A stretch of 54,269 nt of DNA from Inquilinus limosus (GTDB lineage: Bacteria; Pseudomonadota; Alphaproteobacteria; DSM-16000; Inquilinaceae), in assembly GCF_002195995.1 (NCBI RefSeq), contig NZ_NHON01000040.1, positions 1 to 54,269 on the forward strand, read 5' to 3'. The notes below the pieces were generated by a model. The model saw only the letters and a program-made list of their open reading frames with translations. It made no database searches and had not been told where the DNA came from. A program made the position numbers and the translations under genes. Shown piece by piece: positions 8,681-16,292 of this stretch (positions are counted from its first letter, which is position 1; every line of letters begins with the position of its first letter).

Positions 8681-8807
8681 CCCCCTCACCCGAAATCGCT
8701 GTGCGATTTCGACCTCTCCCCGGGGAGAGGTATAGGGCGTCGCTGCCATTCCCTCTCCTTGGGGAGAGGGAGGGGCCCGTTGCGTTGGCAACGGGAGGGT
8801 GAGGGGG
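8681..8807 (+). repeat. Palindromic intergenic repeat, family A copy 1
   Basis: The outer arms CCCCCTCACCC (8681-8691) and GGGTGAGGGGG (8797-8807) enclose four hairpins: CGAAATCGC/GCGATTTCG, CCTCTCC/GGAGAGG, CCCTCTCC/GGAGAGGG and CCCGTTGC/GCAACGGG (8776-8783/8788-8795). A second copy is at 32796-32925. It fills the whole gap between two convergent genes and ends one base before the XRE gene stop codon. Confidence 0.9.
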
Positions 8808-8808
8808 C

Positions 8809-9369
8809 TCACCCCGCATGGATCCACAGGATCTCCGCCTCCTCCGGCCCGTCCGAGAGGCAGGCATGCGGGGTGCGGGCGTCGAAATACAGGCTGTCGC
8901 CGGCGGCCAGGCGGAACGGCGCCTCCCCGGCGAAATGCATCGTCACCGTGCCGGACAGGACCAGCAGGAACTGCTGGCCCTCATGCCGGTCGAGCGGCCC
9001 GTAATCCAGCAGGGTGCGCGCCTTGACCCGGGCGCGCACCGGGGTGACGCGCTTTTCCGCCATATCCGCGCCCAGCAGTTCATGGCTGTAGCTGCGGGTC
9101 TCGTGCCGCGGCCCGGTGCCGGCCCGGGTCAGGCTGCGTGCCGCCGCGGCCGGGCGGGCGTCGCCGAACAGCCCGGCCAGGTCGACGCCGAAGCCCTGCG
9201 ACAGCTTCAGCAGCACCTCGACCGTCGGCGACATCCGGCCGTTCTCGATCTTCGACAGGGTCGACTTGGCCAGGCCGGTCTGCTCGGACGCCGCCTCCAG
9301 CGTCCAGCCGCGGGTCCGGCGCAGCGCCTTCAGCCGGGGGCCGAGGCTCTGGGGCGCATCACTGTCCAT
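8809..9369 (-). CDS. XRE-family transcriptional regulator with C-terminal cupin domain
   Basis: The product has 186 residues. Residues 10-65 are an XRE helix-turn-helix (LKALRRTRGWTLEAAS..TGLAKSTLSKIENGRMSPTV). Residues about 110-185 are a small cupin (GQQFLLVLSGTVTMHF, LAAGDSLYFDARTPHAC), the ligand-sensing part. This PuuR/SutR-like layout usually represses catabolic genes for amines, amino acids or sulfur compounds and responds to the substrate. It is divergent from the FAD oxidoreductase at 9487; a perfect 14-bp palindrome lies between the two. I infer that it controls that gene and itself. Confidence 0.9.
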   Translation of the reverse strand: MDSDAPQSLGPRLKALRRTRGWTLEAASEQTGLAKSTLSKIENGRMSPTVEVLLKLSQGFGVDLAGLFGDARPAAAARSLTRAGTGPRHETRSYSHELLGADMAEKRVTPVRARVKARTLLDYGPLDRHEGQQFLLVLSGTVTMHFAGEAPFRLAAGDSLYFDARTPHACLSDGPEEAEILWIHAG

Positions 9370-9408
9370 GCGCCGCAGCTAAGCACGCGCCGCCGCGCGC
9401 TGCATCTG

Positions 9409-9422
9409 TTTCCGATCGGAAA
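9409..9422 (+). promoter_or_regulatory. Perfect 14-bp palindrome, probable operator of the XRE-cupin regulator
   Basis: TTTCCGATCGGAAA at 9409-9422 is a perfect inverted repeat in the 117-bp gap between the divergent XRE-cupin and FAD oxidoreductase genes, 40 bp from the regulator start and 65 bp from the enzyme start. TTTCC/GGAAA half-sites fit what is known for several XRE-cupin repressors. Binding is inferred. Confidence 0.55.
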
Positions 9423-9486
9423 AATCCTGATTGCGGAGCGGTAGCCGGCGGCGTAGGAGTCGGGAAACTCCGGGACGGGTGCGGGC

Positions 9487-10662
9487 ATGGCGGACAGCTT
9501 CGACGTGGTCATCATCGGCGGCGGCGCCATCGGCAGCGCCATCGCCTGCTTCCTGATGCTGGAGCCGGGCTTCGGCGGCACCGTCGCGGTGGTCGAGCGC
9601 GACCCGACCTACCGCACCGCCTCCTCGGCACTCTCCGCCTCCTCGATCCGGCAGCAATTCTCCACCCCCTTCAACGTCGCCGTCTCCCGCTTCGGCCTCG
9701 AGGTGCTGAAGCACCCCGAGCGCTGGCTCGAGGTCGAGGGCGAGGTGCCGGATTTCGGCTTCCACGAGAAGGGCTACCTGTTCCTCGCCACCCCGGCCGG
9801 GCTGCCGGTGCTGCAGCAGAACCACGCGATGCAGGTGGGGGAGGGCGTCGCCGTCGACCTGATGGCGCCGGACCGGCTGGCCGGGCGCTTCCCCTGGCTG
9901 AATGTCGACGGGTTGTCGGCCGGCTCGCTCGGCCTCGCCGGCGAGGGCTGGTTCGACGGCTACAGCCTGCTGCAGGCCTTCAAGCGCAAGGCCCGGTCGC
10001 TCGGCGCCACCTATATCACCGACATCGTGACCGGCATCGACCGGGCCGGCGGAACGGTGACCGGCGTGACCCTGGCGCAGGGCGGCCGCATCGGCTGCGG
10101 CACGCTGGTCAACGCCGCCGGGCCGCAGGCCGGCAAGGTCGCGGCGCTGGCCGGCATCGACCTGCCGGTCGAGGGCCGCAAGCGCTGCGTCTTCGTCTTC
10201 GACTGCCGCCAGACCCTGGCCGGCTGCCCGCTGGTGATCGACCCCTCGGGCGTCTGGTTCCGGCCCGAGGGCAACCTGTTCATCTGCGGCGCCCCGCCCA
10301 CCGGCGAGGATCCGGACACCGAGGACCTGACGGTCGATCACGGCCTGTTCGACGAGATGATGTGGCCGGCTTTGGCCGAGCGGGTGCTGGCCTTCGAGAG
10401 CCTGAAGGTGGTCAATTCCTGGGCCGGCCATTACGAGATGAACACGGTCGACCACAACGCCATCATCGGGCCGCATCCCGACCTGCCGAACCTGATCTTC
10501 GCCAACGGCTTCAGCGGCCACGGGCTGCAGCAATCGCCCGCGGCCGGGCGGGGCGTGGCCGAGCTGATCGCCCATGGCGGCTTCCGCAGCCTCGACCTGT
10601 CGCCCTTCGCCTTCACCCGGATCCTGGAGAACCGGCCGATCGTCGAGCTCAACGTGGTGTAA
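9487..10662 (+). CDS. FAD-dependent oxidoreductase (DAO family)
   Basis: The product has 391 residues. The dinucleotide-binding motif VVIIGGGAIGSAIA is at about residues 7-20, followed by the acidic strand VAVVERD. The DAO-family core continues with LVNAAGPQAGKVAALAGIDLPVEGRKR, and the C-terminus has GHYEMNTVDHNAIIGPHPDLPNLIFANGFSGHGLQQSPA-type FAD contacts (about 318-357), as in sarcosine oxidase, FOXRED1 and D-amino-acid dehydrogenases. It probably oxidises an amino acid or amine. The neighbouring XRE-cupin regulator and, 1.5 kb downstream, a RidA protein that clears reactive imines fit an amine/amino-acid catabolic role. The substrate is unknown. Confidence 0.86.
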   Translation: MADSFDVVIIGGGAIGSAIACFLMLEPGFGGTVAVVERDPTYRTASSALSASSIRQQFSTPFNVAVSRFGLEVLKHPERWLEVEGEVPDFGFHEKGYLFLATPAGLPVLQQNHAMQVGEGVAVDLMAPDRLAGRFPWLNVDGLSAGSLGLAGEGWFDGYSLLQAFKRKARSLGATYITDIVTGIDRAGGTVTGVTLAQGGRIGCGTLVNAAGPQAGKVAALAGIDLPVEGRKRCVFVFDCRQTLAGCPLVIDPSGVWFRPEGNLFICGAPPTGEDPDTEDLTVDHGLFDEMMWPALAERVLAFESLKVVNSWAGHYEMNTVDHNAIIGPHPDLPNLIFANGFSGHGLQQSPAAGRGVAELIAHGGFRSLDLSPFAFTRILENRPIVELNVV

Positions 10663-10684
10663 GGCCGGCGAGCCCATGAAAAGG

Positions 10685-10774
10685 CCGTCATTGCGAGCGC
10701 AGCGAAGCAATCCATCGGCCCGCAAGAGCGGCGGCATGGATTGCTTCGTCGGCTTCGCCTCCTCGCAATGACGG
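10685..10774 (+). repeat. 90-bp palindromic repeat, family B copy 1
   Basis: The 90-bp unit begins CCGTCATTGCGAGCGCAGCG and ends CCTCCTCGCAATGACGG, with AAGCAATCCA / TGGATTGCTT inside, so it can fold into one long hairpin. The outer 30 bp on the left and 37 bp on the right are identical to the copy at 34485-34574; only the centre differs. It sits between the FAD oxidoreductase stop and the Sel1 gene. Confidence 0.9.
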
Positions 10775-10839
10775 TTCTTTTATAGGAGGGACTATAGAGT
10801 CTGATCGCTAGCTCTCCGGTGTAAGGTCGGTCCCGGGCC

Positions 10840-11886
10840 TTATTCCTGCATCTGCATCTGCTGTTCCTGCTGCTGCTGGTACTGCTCTTGCTGCTGCTCC
10901 TGTTCCTGCTGGTATTGCTCCTGCTGTTCCTGCTGCTGCTGGTAGATTTCTTCCTGCTGCTGTTGCTGCTCCTGCCGCTGCTGCTGCTGTTCCTCGAACC
11001 ACTCCTGCTGCTGGTGCTGCTGCTCCTGCTGCTGCCGCATGTAGACGTCCTGCTGCATCATCTGCTGCTGTTGGTCGTCGTATTGTTGCTGCTGCTGGCC
11101 GCTGTTGTCCTGGTATTGCGGGCCCGGCGCTCCGGGGGCGTAGCCGCCGGACGGCGCCTGGGACGGCCCGGTCAGGTCCGCCAGATTGCCCTGTGCCTCG
11201 CGGTTGCCCTGGGCCGCCGAGGCGCGGAACAGCTCCGCCGCGGCGGCGCGGTCCTGCGGCACGCCTTTGCCCTGGAGGTACAGCACACCCAGATTGTTCT
11301 GGCCGTCCGCATTGCCCTGGTCGGCGCTCTTCTTGTACCAGGCGGCGGCCTGGGCGTCGTCGCGCGGCACGCCCTGGCCCATGTCGTAGAGATAGCCCAG
11401 CCTGGACTGGGCCTCGGCGTTGCCCTGGTCGGCGCTCTTCCGGTACCAGCGGGCGGCCTGGGCATAGTCGCGCGGCGCCCCCTGGGCGGTCTCATAGGCG
11501 CTGCCGACGATGACCTGGGCGTCGGGGTCGCCCTGCTCGGCTGCCTTGCGGTACCAGCCGATGGCCTGCGTCTGGTCCTTCGGCACCCCGTGGCCGAAAT
11601 TGTAGATCACGCCCATATTGTACTGGGCCGTGGCGTCGCCCTGGTCGGCGGCCTTGCGGTACCAGCGGCGGGCGGACTCGTAGTCCTTGGTCTGGAAGTA
11701 ATACTCCCCCAGTCGGTCCTGCGCGGACACCTTGCCCTGTTGCGCGTCGGCCTGCCATGTCGCCAGGGTCTGGGCACTCGGTGGGGTGTAGGCGGGCTTC
11801 GTCGTGTTGCCGGACGTGACGCAGCCGGACAGCACGGCAAGAGCGGCGGCCATGGCTATTCTGGACACCCAGGGGGACGCGGCCAT
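10840..11886 (-). CDS. Sel1-repeat lipoprotein with long Gln/Glu-rich C-terminal tail
   Basis: The product has 348 residues. A lipobox LSGC puts the lipidated Cys at 22. Residues about 50-240 are five to six Sel1/TPR-like repeats of about 36 residues (for example ARRWYRKAADQGDATAQYN, AIGWYRKAAEQGDPDAQVI, AARWYRKSADQGNAEAQSR), a protein-binding solenoid. Residues 261-348 are low complexity: I count 51 Gln in 88 residues, with Glu and a few Tyr/Met (EQQQEQYQQQQEQQ). Sel1 proteins scaffold envelope and signalling complexes. The tail may form a coiled coil or an aggregation-prone region. The gene stands alone, with 266 bp upstream. No enzyme function is suggested. Confidence 0.88.
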   Translation of the reverse strand: MAASPWVSRIAMAAALAVLSGCVTSGNTTKPAYTPPSAQTLATWQADAQQGKVSAQDRLGEYYFQTKDYESARRWYRKAADQGDATAQYNMGVIYNFGHGVPKDQTQAIGWYRKAAEQGDPDAQVIVGSAYETAQGAPRDYAQAARWYRKSADQGNAEAQSRLGYLYDMGQGVPRDDAQAAAWYKKSADQGNADGQNNLGVLYLQGKGVPQDRAAAAELFRASAAQGNREAQGNLADLTGPSQAPSGGYAPGAPGPQYQDNSGQQQQQYDDQQQQMMQQDVYMRQQQEQQHQQQEWFEEQQQQRQEQQQQQEEIYQQQQEQQEQYQQEQEQQQEQYQQQQEQQMQMQE

Positions 11887-12153
11887 AGGGGTTCTCCCGA
11901 TGTGATTGGCAAGGGGGCTCGGGGCCGATGGGGCGCCCGTTCACGGGATGGAATTCCTGGAAGATCTGAAAAGTCGGACCAATCCACATCGGTCCCGCGG
12001 CTTGTCCTTTTTATGGCCGGGCCGCGATAAATACTGTTCTCACGCGGGCCGGCTCTTCCGCCGCAGCGGCCGGGGTTGCCCCGGCCCGGCGGCGCGCTAG
12101 CATGGGCCTGCCGACATTTTGATCGATACTTACCGATAGTTAAGGAATCAGGG

Positions 12154-12639
12154 ATGGCCGGGATCGAGGCGAGACTGAGCGCGCTGGGGCTGCAGCTGCC
12201 GGCGCCGATCCAGCTGCCGCCCGGGGTGACGCTGAGCTTCCCCTGGGTGCGGGTGCATGGCGACCGGGCCTATGTCTCCGGCCATGGCGCCCTGGCGCCG
12301 GACGGGTCGCTGGCGCCGCTGCTCGGCAAGGTCGGGCAGGAGCTGACGGAGGAGCAGGGCTACCAGGCGGCGCGGCTGACCGGCCTCGCCATCCTGGCCA
12401 GCCTCAGGGACGCGCTCGGCGACCTCGACCGCATCACCGCCTGGCTGCGCGCCCTCGGCATGGTCAACGCGGCGCCGTCCTTCAACCGCTACCCGCTGGT
12501 GATCAACGGCTTCACCGACCTGATCGTCGAGGTGTTCGGGCCGGAGCGAGGCGCGCATTCCCGCTCCGCCGTCGGCATGGCCGGGCTGTCCTTCGGCCTG
12601 GCGGTCGAGATCGAGGCGGAGGTCGCCATCCGCCCGTAG
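12154..12639 (+). CDS. RidA family protein (YjgF/YER057c/UK114), YjgH-like subgroup
   Basis: The product has 161 residues from ATG 12154 (AAGGAATCAGGG upstream). It has the chorismate-mutase-like RidA fold: PWVRVHGDRAYVSGHGALAPDG, AARLTGLAILASLRDALGDLDRITAWLRALGMVNAAPSFNR and HSRSAVGMAGLSFGLAVEIE. The Arg of the AHSRSAVG stretch is the usual imine/carboxylate-binding Arg. This larger (about 150-160 residue) subgroup is of less certain activity than true RidA, which hydrolyses 2-aminoacrylate and other reactive imines. It lies 84 bp upstream of gatB on the same strand. An in-frame upstream start is possible but lacks a ribosome binding site. Confidence 0.87.
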   Translation: MAGIEARLSALGLQLPAPIQLPPGVTLSFPWVRVHGDRAYVSGHGALAPDGSLAPLLGKVGQELTEEQGYQAARLTGLAILASLRDALGDLDRITAWLRALGMVNAAPSFNRYPLVINGFTDLIVEVFGPERGAHSRSAVGMAGLSFGLAVEIEAEVAIRP

Positions 12640-12723
12640 CGCGGCAGCCCTGAAATCCTTGACAGAGGCACCCCTTCCGCGCTCCCTGTCTCGCTTCCGG
12701 ACGGTTTGAGTGCGAGCGGTTCC

Positions 12724-14175
12724 ATGTACACGATCGAGGGCGAGACGGGCACCTGGGAGACGGTGATCGGGCTCGAGGTCCATGCCCAGGTCATCTCCAA
12801 GGCCAAGCTGTTCTCCGGCGCCGCCACCGAATTCGGCGCGGCCCCAAACAGCCAGGTCAGCCTGGTCGACGCCGCCATGCCGGGCATGCTGCCGGTGATC
12901 AACGACCATTGCGTCGAGCAGGCGGTGAAGACCGGCCTCGGCCTCAAGGCGCAGATCAACCGCCGCTCGGTGTTCGACCGCAAGAACTACTTCTACGCGG
13001 ACCTGCCGCAGGGCTACCAGATCAGCCAGTACAAGGACCCGATCGTGGGCACCGGCGAGATCGTGCTGGACCTGCCGGACGGGTCGGCCCGCACCGTCGG
13101 CATCACCCGGCTGCATCTCGAGCAGGATGCCGGCAAGAGCCTGCACGACCAGTCGCCGCGCGAGACCTTCGTCGACCTGAATCGGTCCGGCGTGGCGCTG
13201 ATGGAGATCGTCTCCGAGCCCGACCTGCGCAGCCCGGACGACGCCTCGGCCTATCTGCGCAAGCTGCGGTCGATCCTGCGCTATCTCGGCACCTGCGACG
13301 GCAACATGGAGGAAGGCTCCATGCGCTGCGACGTCAACGTGTCGGTGCGCAAGGTCGGCGACACCGAATTCGGCACGCGCTGCGAGGTCAAGAACGTCAA
13401 CTCGATCCGCCACGTCATGTCGGCGATCGAGTTCGAGGCACGGCGCCAGGTCGAGATCATCGAGGGCGGCGGGTCGATCGACCAGGAGACCCGGCTGTGG
13501 GACCCGAACAAGGGCGAGACGCGGTCGCTGCGCACCAAGGAAGACGCGCACGATTACCGCTACTTCCCCGACCCGGACCTGCTGCCGCTGGTGCTGGAGG
13601 ACGGCTTCGTCGAGCGCATCGCCGCCACCCTGCCGGAGCTGCCGGACGAGAAGAAGGCCCGCTTCATCGCCGAATACGGCCTGTCGGCCTATGATGCCGG
13701 CGTGCTGGTGGCGGAGCAGGCCAAGGCCTTCTTCTACGAGCGCGCGGCCAAGGGGCGCGACCCGAAGCTGGCGGCCAACTGGGTGATCAACGAGCTGTTC
13801 GGCGGCCTGGCCAAGGCCGGCCGCGAGATCGAGGACAGCCCGGTCTCGGCCGAGCAGCTGGGCGGGCTGGTCGACCTGATCGCCGACAACACCATCTCCG
13901 GCCGCATCGCCAAGGACGTGTTCGCCGAGATGATGGAGACCGGGCAGGATGCCGGCGCCATCGTCGAGGCCAAGGGGCTGAAGCAGGTCACCGACACCGG
14001 TGCGATCGAGGCGGTGATCGACCAGGTGATGGCGGCGCAGGCCGACAAGGTGGCCGAGTACCGCTCGGGCAAGGACAAGCTGTTCGGCTTCTTCGTCGGC
14101 CAGGTGATGAAGGCGTCAGGCGGCAAGGCCAACCCGGCGATGCTGAACGAGCTGCTGAAGAAGAAGCTGGGATGA
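12724..14175 (+). CDS. gatB: Asp/Glu-tRNA(Asn/Gln) amidotransferase subunit B
   Basis: The product has 483 residues from ATG 12724; a TTG at 12706 would add six residues. It starts [23 protein letters not shown], the highly conserved GatB signature, contains [18 protein letters not shown] and the kinase domain motif [13 protein letters not shown], then [13 protein letters not shown], and ends in the tRNA-binding YqeY-like tail ([17 protein letters not shown]). GatB activates the tRNA-bound carboxylate and transfers ammonia supplied by GatA. It lies 6.2 kb from gatA, separated by accessory genes. A 16-bp perfect hairpin follows. Confidence 0.96.
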   Translation: MYTIEGETGTWETVIGLEVHAQVISKAKLFSGAATEFGAAPNSQVSLVDAAMPGMLPVINDHCVEQAVKTGLGLKAQINRRSVFDRKNYFYADLPQGYQISQYKDPIVGTGEIVLDLPDGSARTVGITRLHLEQDAGKSLHDQSPRETFVDLNRSGVALMEIVSEPDLRSPDDASAYLRKLRSILRYLGTCDGNMEEGSMRCDVNVSVRKVGDTEFGTRCEVKNVNSIRHVMSAIEFEARRQVEIIEGGGSIDQETRLWDPNKGETRSLRTKEDAHDYRYFPDPDLLPLVLEDGFVERIAATLPELPDEKKARFIAEYGLSAYDAGVLVAEQAKAFFYERAAKGRDPKLAANWVINELFGGLAKAGREIEDSPVSAEQLGGLVDLIADNTISGRIAKDVFAEMMETGQDAGAIVEAKGLKQVTDTGAIEAVIDQVMAAQADKVAEYRSGKDKLFGFFVGQVMKASGGKANPAMLNELLKKKLG

Positions 14176-14180
14176 TGATC

Positions 14181-14219
14181 CGTCCCGCCGGCGCCGTCCC
14201 TCGCGGCGCCGGCGGGACG
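14181..14219 (+). terminator. Perfect 16-bp hairpin between convergent gatB and DUF1097 genes
   Basis: CGTCCCGCCGGCGCCG (14181-14196) pairs perfectly with 14204-14219 around a 7-nt loop. There is no T-run on either side, so it may act as a bidirectional 3' end stabiliser or a Rho-dependent pause rather than a classical intrinsic terminator. Confidence 0.55.
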
Positions 14220-14224
14220 ATCGT

Positions 14225-14764
14225 TCAGGCCGCGGCTTCGGCCCGGGACAGCGCCCCTGCCAGCTTGGACGAGGCGTAGCCGAACACCGCCCCGATCACC
14301 ATCGAGACGATCAGCAGCACCAGCGGGTTGCCGATGCTGGCCGTGGTCAGCCGCTGCAGCGGGCCGACGCCATCGGCGCCCGCGCCCTGGTGCAGCGAAT
14401 AGGCTACGGTGGCGGCATAGCCGTAGACATTGGCCGGCACAACCGACAGCAGGTCGACCGAGGCGACGATCACCAGGAAGAAGACGGTGACGCCGACGAC
14501 GATGGCCGGCCAGGCGGTGCCGAGCGACGGCATCGGGACATGGACGATGATCAGAAGGGCGATCCAGGCGACGATGGCGCCGTAGACATTGCCGGCGATC
14601 GTCTTGCTCAGGGCCTTCTCGTCGGCGCCGGAGTGGAAGAAGCACCCCCAGGCGATGAACCCGGCCCAGACCAGGACGACGCCGGCGAGCGGCCCCAGGG
14701 CCAGGAATGCCCATACCGCGCCGAGCACTGCTATACTTAGGGATAAGGCAAGCAACTTCGACAT
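14225..14764 (-). CDS. DUF1097 family integral membrane protein
   Basis: The product has 179 residues with about five hydrophobic segments (roughly 5-23, 25-45, 60-78, 85-107 and 145-167). The WAGFIAWGCFFHSGADEKALSKTIAGNVYGAIVAW stretch (residues 33-67) fits DUF1097, the family of E. coli YcdZ, whose function is unknown. The gene is convergent with gatB. Its upstream region, shared with the divergent MgtC-like gene at 14982, is AT-richer than the surroundings and contains a 9-bp inverted repeat at 14832-14856. Confidence 0.75.
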   Translation of the reverse strand: MSKLLALSLSIAVLGAVWAFLALGPLAGVVLVWAGFIAWGCFFHSGADEKALSKTIAGNVYGAIVAWIALLIIVHVPMPSLGTAWPAIVVGVTVFFLVIVASVDLLSVVPANVYGYAATVAYSLHQGAGADGVGPLQRLTTASIGNPLVLLIVSMVIGAVFGYASSKLAGALSRAEAAA

Positions 14765-14831
14765 GGCGTTTCCCCCACGTTGAATATTGTTCTTGTCGAG
14801 CGCTGCATATCATTGGATTCAAATCATCTGG

Positions 14832-14856
14832 ATTCATACTGTCAAAAAGTATGAAT
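14832..14856 (+). promoter_or_regulatory. Inverted repeat in the DUF1097/MgtC-like divergent region
   Basis: ATTCATACT (14832-14840) and AGTATGAAT (14848-14856) are perfect 9-bp arms with a 7-nt spacer (GTCAAAA). A second GGATTCA lies 17 bp upstream (14814-14820). It sits 68 bp from the DUF1097 start and 126 bp before the MgtC-like start and could be an operator. No regulator gene is adjacent. Confidence 0.45.
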
Positions 14857-14981
14857 TCGCCGATCGGTGACTGCTCCGCTCCCGGGGCGGCCGCCGGCGG
14901 AGCGCCATGCCCTTCGCTATCGCGGAATTCGGCCTTTCGGCTATGCTCGGCGCGGATCGGCGAGGCGGGGGATGGCCTGGA

Positions 14982-16229
14982 ATGGATGAGACGCTTCCGG
15001 CCCTGCGCCTCGGCGCCGCCCTGGCGGTCGGCCTGATCATCGGGCTGGAGCGCGGCTGGACCGACCGCGACCGGCCCGAGGGCCGGCGCGCCGCGGGCTT
15101 GCGCACCTTCACCATCGCCGGCTTCGGCGGCGGCGTCGCCGCGTTCCTCGCGGCGGATCTCGGGCCCGGCCCGCTGCTGTTGTTCCTGGCCGGGATCGGG
15201 GCCTACATGCTGGCCGCCTATTGGCGCGAGCAGGGCAGCCTGGGCCTGACCACCGAGGTCGCGATGCTGGTCACCGTCCTGCTCGGCGCCGCCGCCGGGG
15301 CGGGGCATGTCCTGGCGGGTGTGGGCGGCGCCGTGGTCGTGGCCCTGCTGCTGCGCGAGAAGGTCCGGCTGCACGGCCTGCTCGACCGCTTCACCCCGGC
15401 CGAGACCGCGGCGGCGCTGCAGTTCCTGCTGATCGCGGTGGTGGTGCCGCCGCTGCTGCCGGACCGGACGCTCGACCCCTGGCAGGCGATCAACCCGGCG
15501 AAGGTCTGGTGGCTGGTGGTGCTGGTCGCCGGCCTGTCCTTCGCCGGCTATGCCGCCGTGCGCATCGCCGGCCCCCGGGTTGGAACGCTGCTGACCGGGC
15601 TGCTGGGCGGCCTCGTCTCCTCCACCGCCCTGACCCTGGTCTTCGCCCGGCAGGCGCGGGCCGCGCCGCAGGCGGCGCCGGCCTTGGCCGCCGGGATCGT
15701 CGCCGCCTGGGCGGTGATGGTCCTGCGCGTCGCCGCGCTGGTCCTGGTGCTGCACCCGCCGCTGTTCCTGGCCCTGGTGCCGCCGCTGGCCGGGGCTGCC
15801 GTGGTGGCGATCGGCTGCGGCCTGTGGCTGTGGCGGGCCGCCGCGCACCGGACCAGCAAGGCGCCGCCGCTCGGCAACCCCCTGGAGCTGTGGTCGGCGC
15901 TGAAGATCGTGGCGCTGATCGTGGTGGTGCTGGTGCTGTCGAAGGCGCTCGACGCCACCCTTGGGGCCGCCGGCCTCTATCTGCTCGCCGCCGTCTCCGG
16001 CCTGGCCGATGTCGACGCGATCACGCTGTCGGCGGCGCGGCTGACCCAAAGCGGGCTCGACATCGCGGTCGGCGCCGCGGTGGTGCTGATCGCCGCCGGG
16101 GTGAACACGCTGGTCAAGGCCGGGCTCGCCGTGGTCCTGGGCGGCCGGGCGATGGCCCTGCGCATCCTGCCGGCGACCGTCGCGATGCTGGCCGCCGGCG
16201 CCGCCGGCATCGCCCTGTCCGCCTTCTGA
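14982..16229 (+). CDS. MgtC/SapB-DUF4010 family membrane protein
   Basis: The product has 415 residues. The N-terminal part (about 1-135) is MgtC-like: LGAALAVGLIIGLERGW, RAAGLRTFTIAGFGGG and GLTTEVAMLVTVLLGAAAG. The C-terminal part (about 170-400) is DUF4010, with many membrane segments and GLLGGLVSSTALTLVFARQAR. This fused arrangement is common, and its function is unknown; MgtC itself inhibits ATP synthase in Salmonella, which need not apply here. The ATG at 14982 starts right before the first membrane helix; an in-frame ATG at 14907 is less likely. Confidence 0.85.
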   Translation: MDETLPALRLGAALAVGLIIGLERGWTDRDRPEGRRAAGLRTFTIAGFGGGVAAFLAADLGPGPLLLFLAGIGAYMLAAYWREQGSLGLTTEVAMLVTVLLGAAAGAGHVLAGVGGAVVVALLLREKVRLHGLLDRFTPAETAAALQFLLIAVVVPPLLPDRTLDPWQAINPAKVWWLVVLVAGLSFAGYAAVRIAGPRVGTLLTGLLGGLVSSTALTLVFARQARAAPQAAPALAAGIVAAWAVMVLRVAALVLVLHPPLFLALVPPLAGAAVVAIGCGLWLWRAAAHRTSKAPPLGNPLELWSALKIVALIVVVLVLSKALDATLGAAGLYLLAAVSGLADVDAITLSAARLTQSGLDIAVGAAVVLIAAGVNTLVKAGLAVVLGGRAMALRILPATVAMLAAGAAGIALSAF

Positions 16230-16250
16230 TCCGCAAGCCGCGAAAGAAGA

Positions 16251-16277
16251 AGGCCCGGCGCCGTCGGCGCCGGGCCT
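16251..16277 (-). terminator. Intrinsic terminator for the RTX gene (also 3' end of the MgtC-like gene)
   Basis: AGGCCCGGCGCC (16251-16262) and GGCGCCGGGCCT (16266-16277) form a perfect 12-bp stem with a 3-nt loop. On the minus strand the stem is followed by TTCTTCTTTC, so it looks like a U-rich terminator for the RTX gene ending at 16293; on the plus strand there is no T-run. Confidence 0.7.
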
Positions 16278-16292
16278 CCAGGGGCCTTCCGA

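Noticed and set aside
8681-8807. CRISPR-like repeat array
   Set aside because: Repeats here are dispersed single palindromic units without regularly spaced spacers, and no cas genes are seen.
10888-12030. A Leu-rich 380-codon frame antisense to the Sel1 gene that looks like membrane helices
   Set aside because: The Leu run is the complement of CAG Gln codons in the Sel1 tail; no ribosome binding site or homology pattern supports it.
12129-12139. CTTACCGATAG shared with its reverse complement at 42963-42973, upstream of RidA and the LpxO-like gene
   Set aside because: An 11-bp match is expected many times by chance in 54 kb, and the flanks do not agree.
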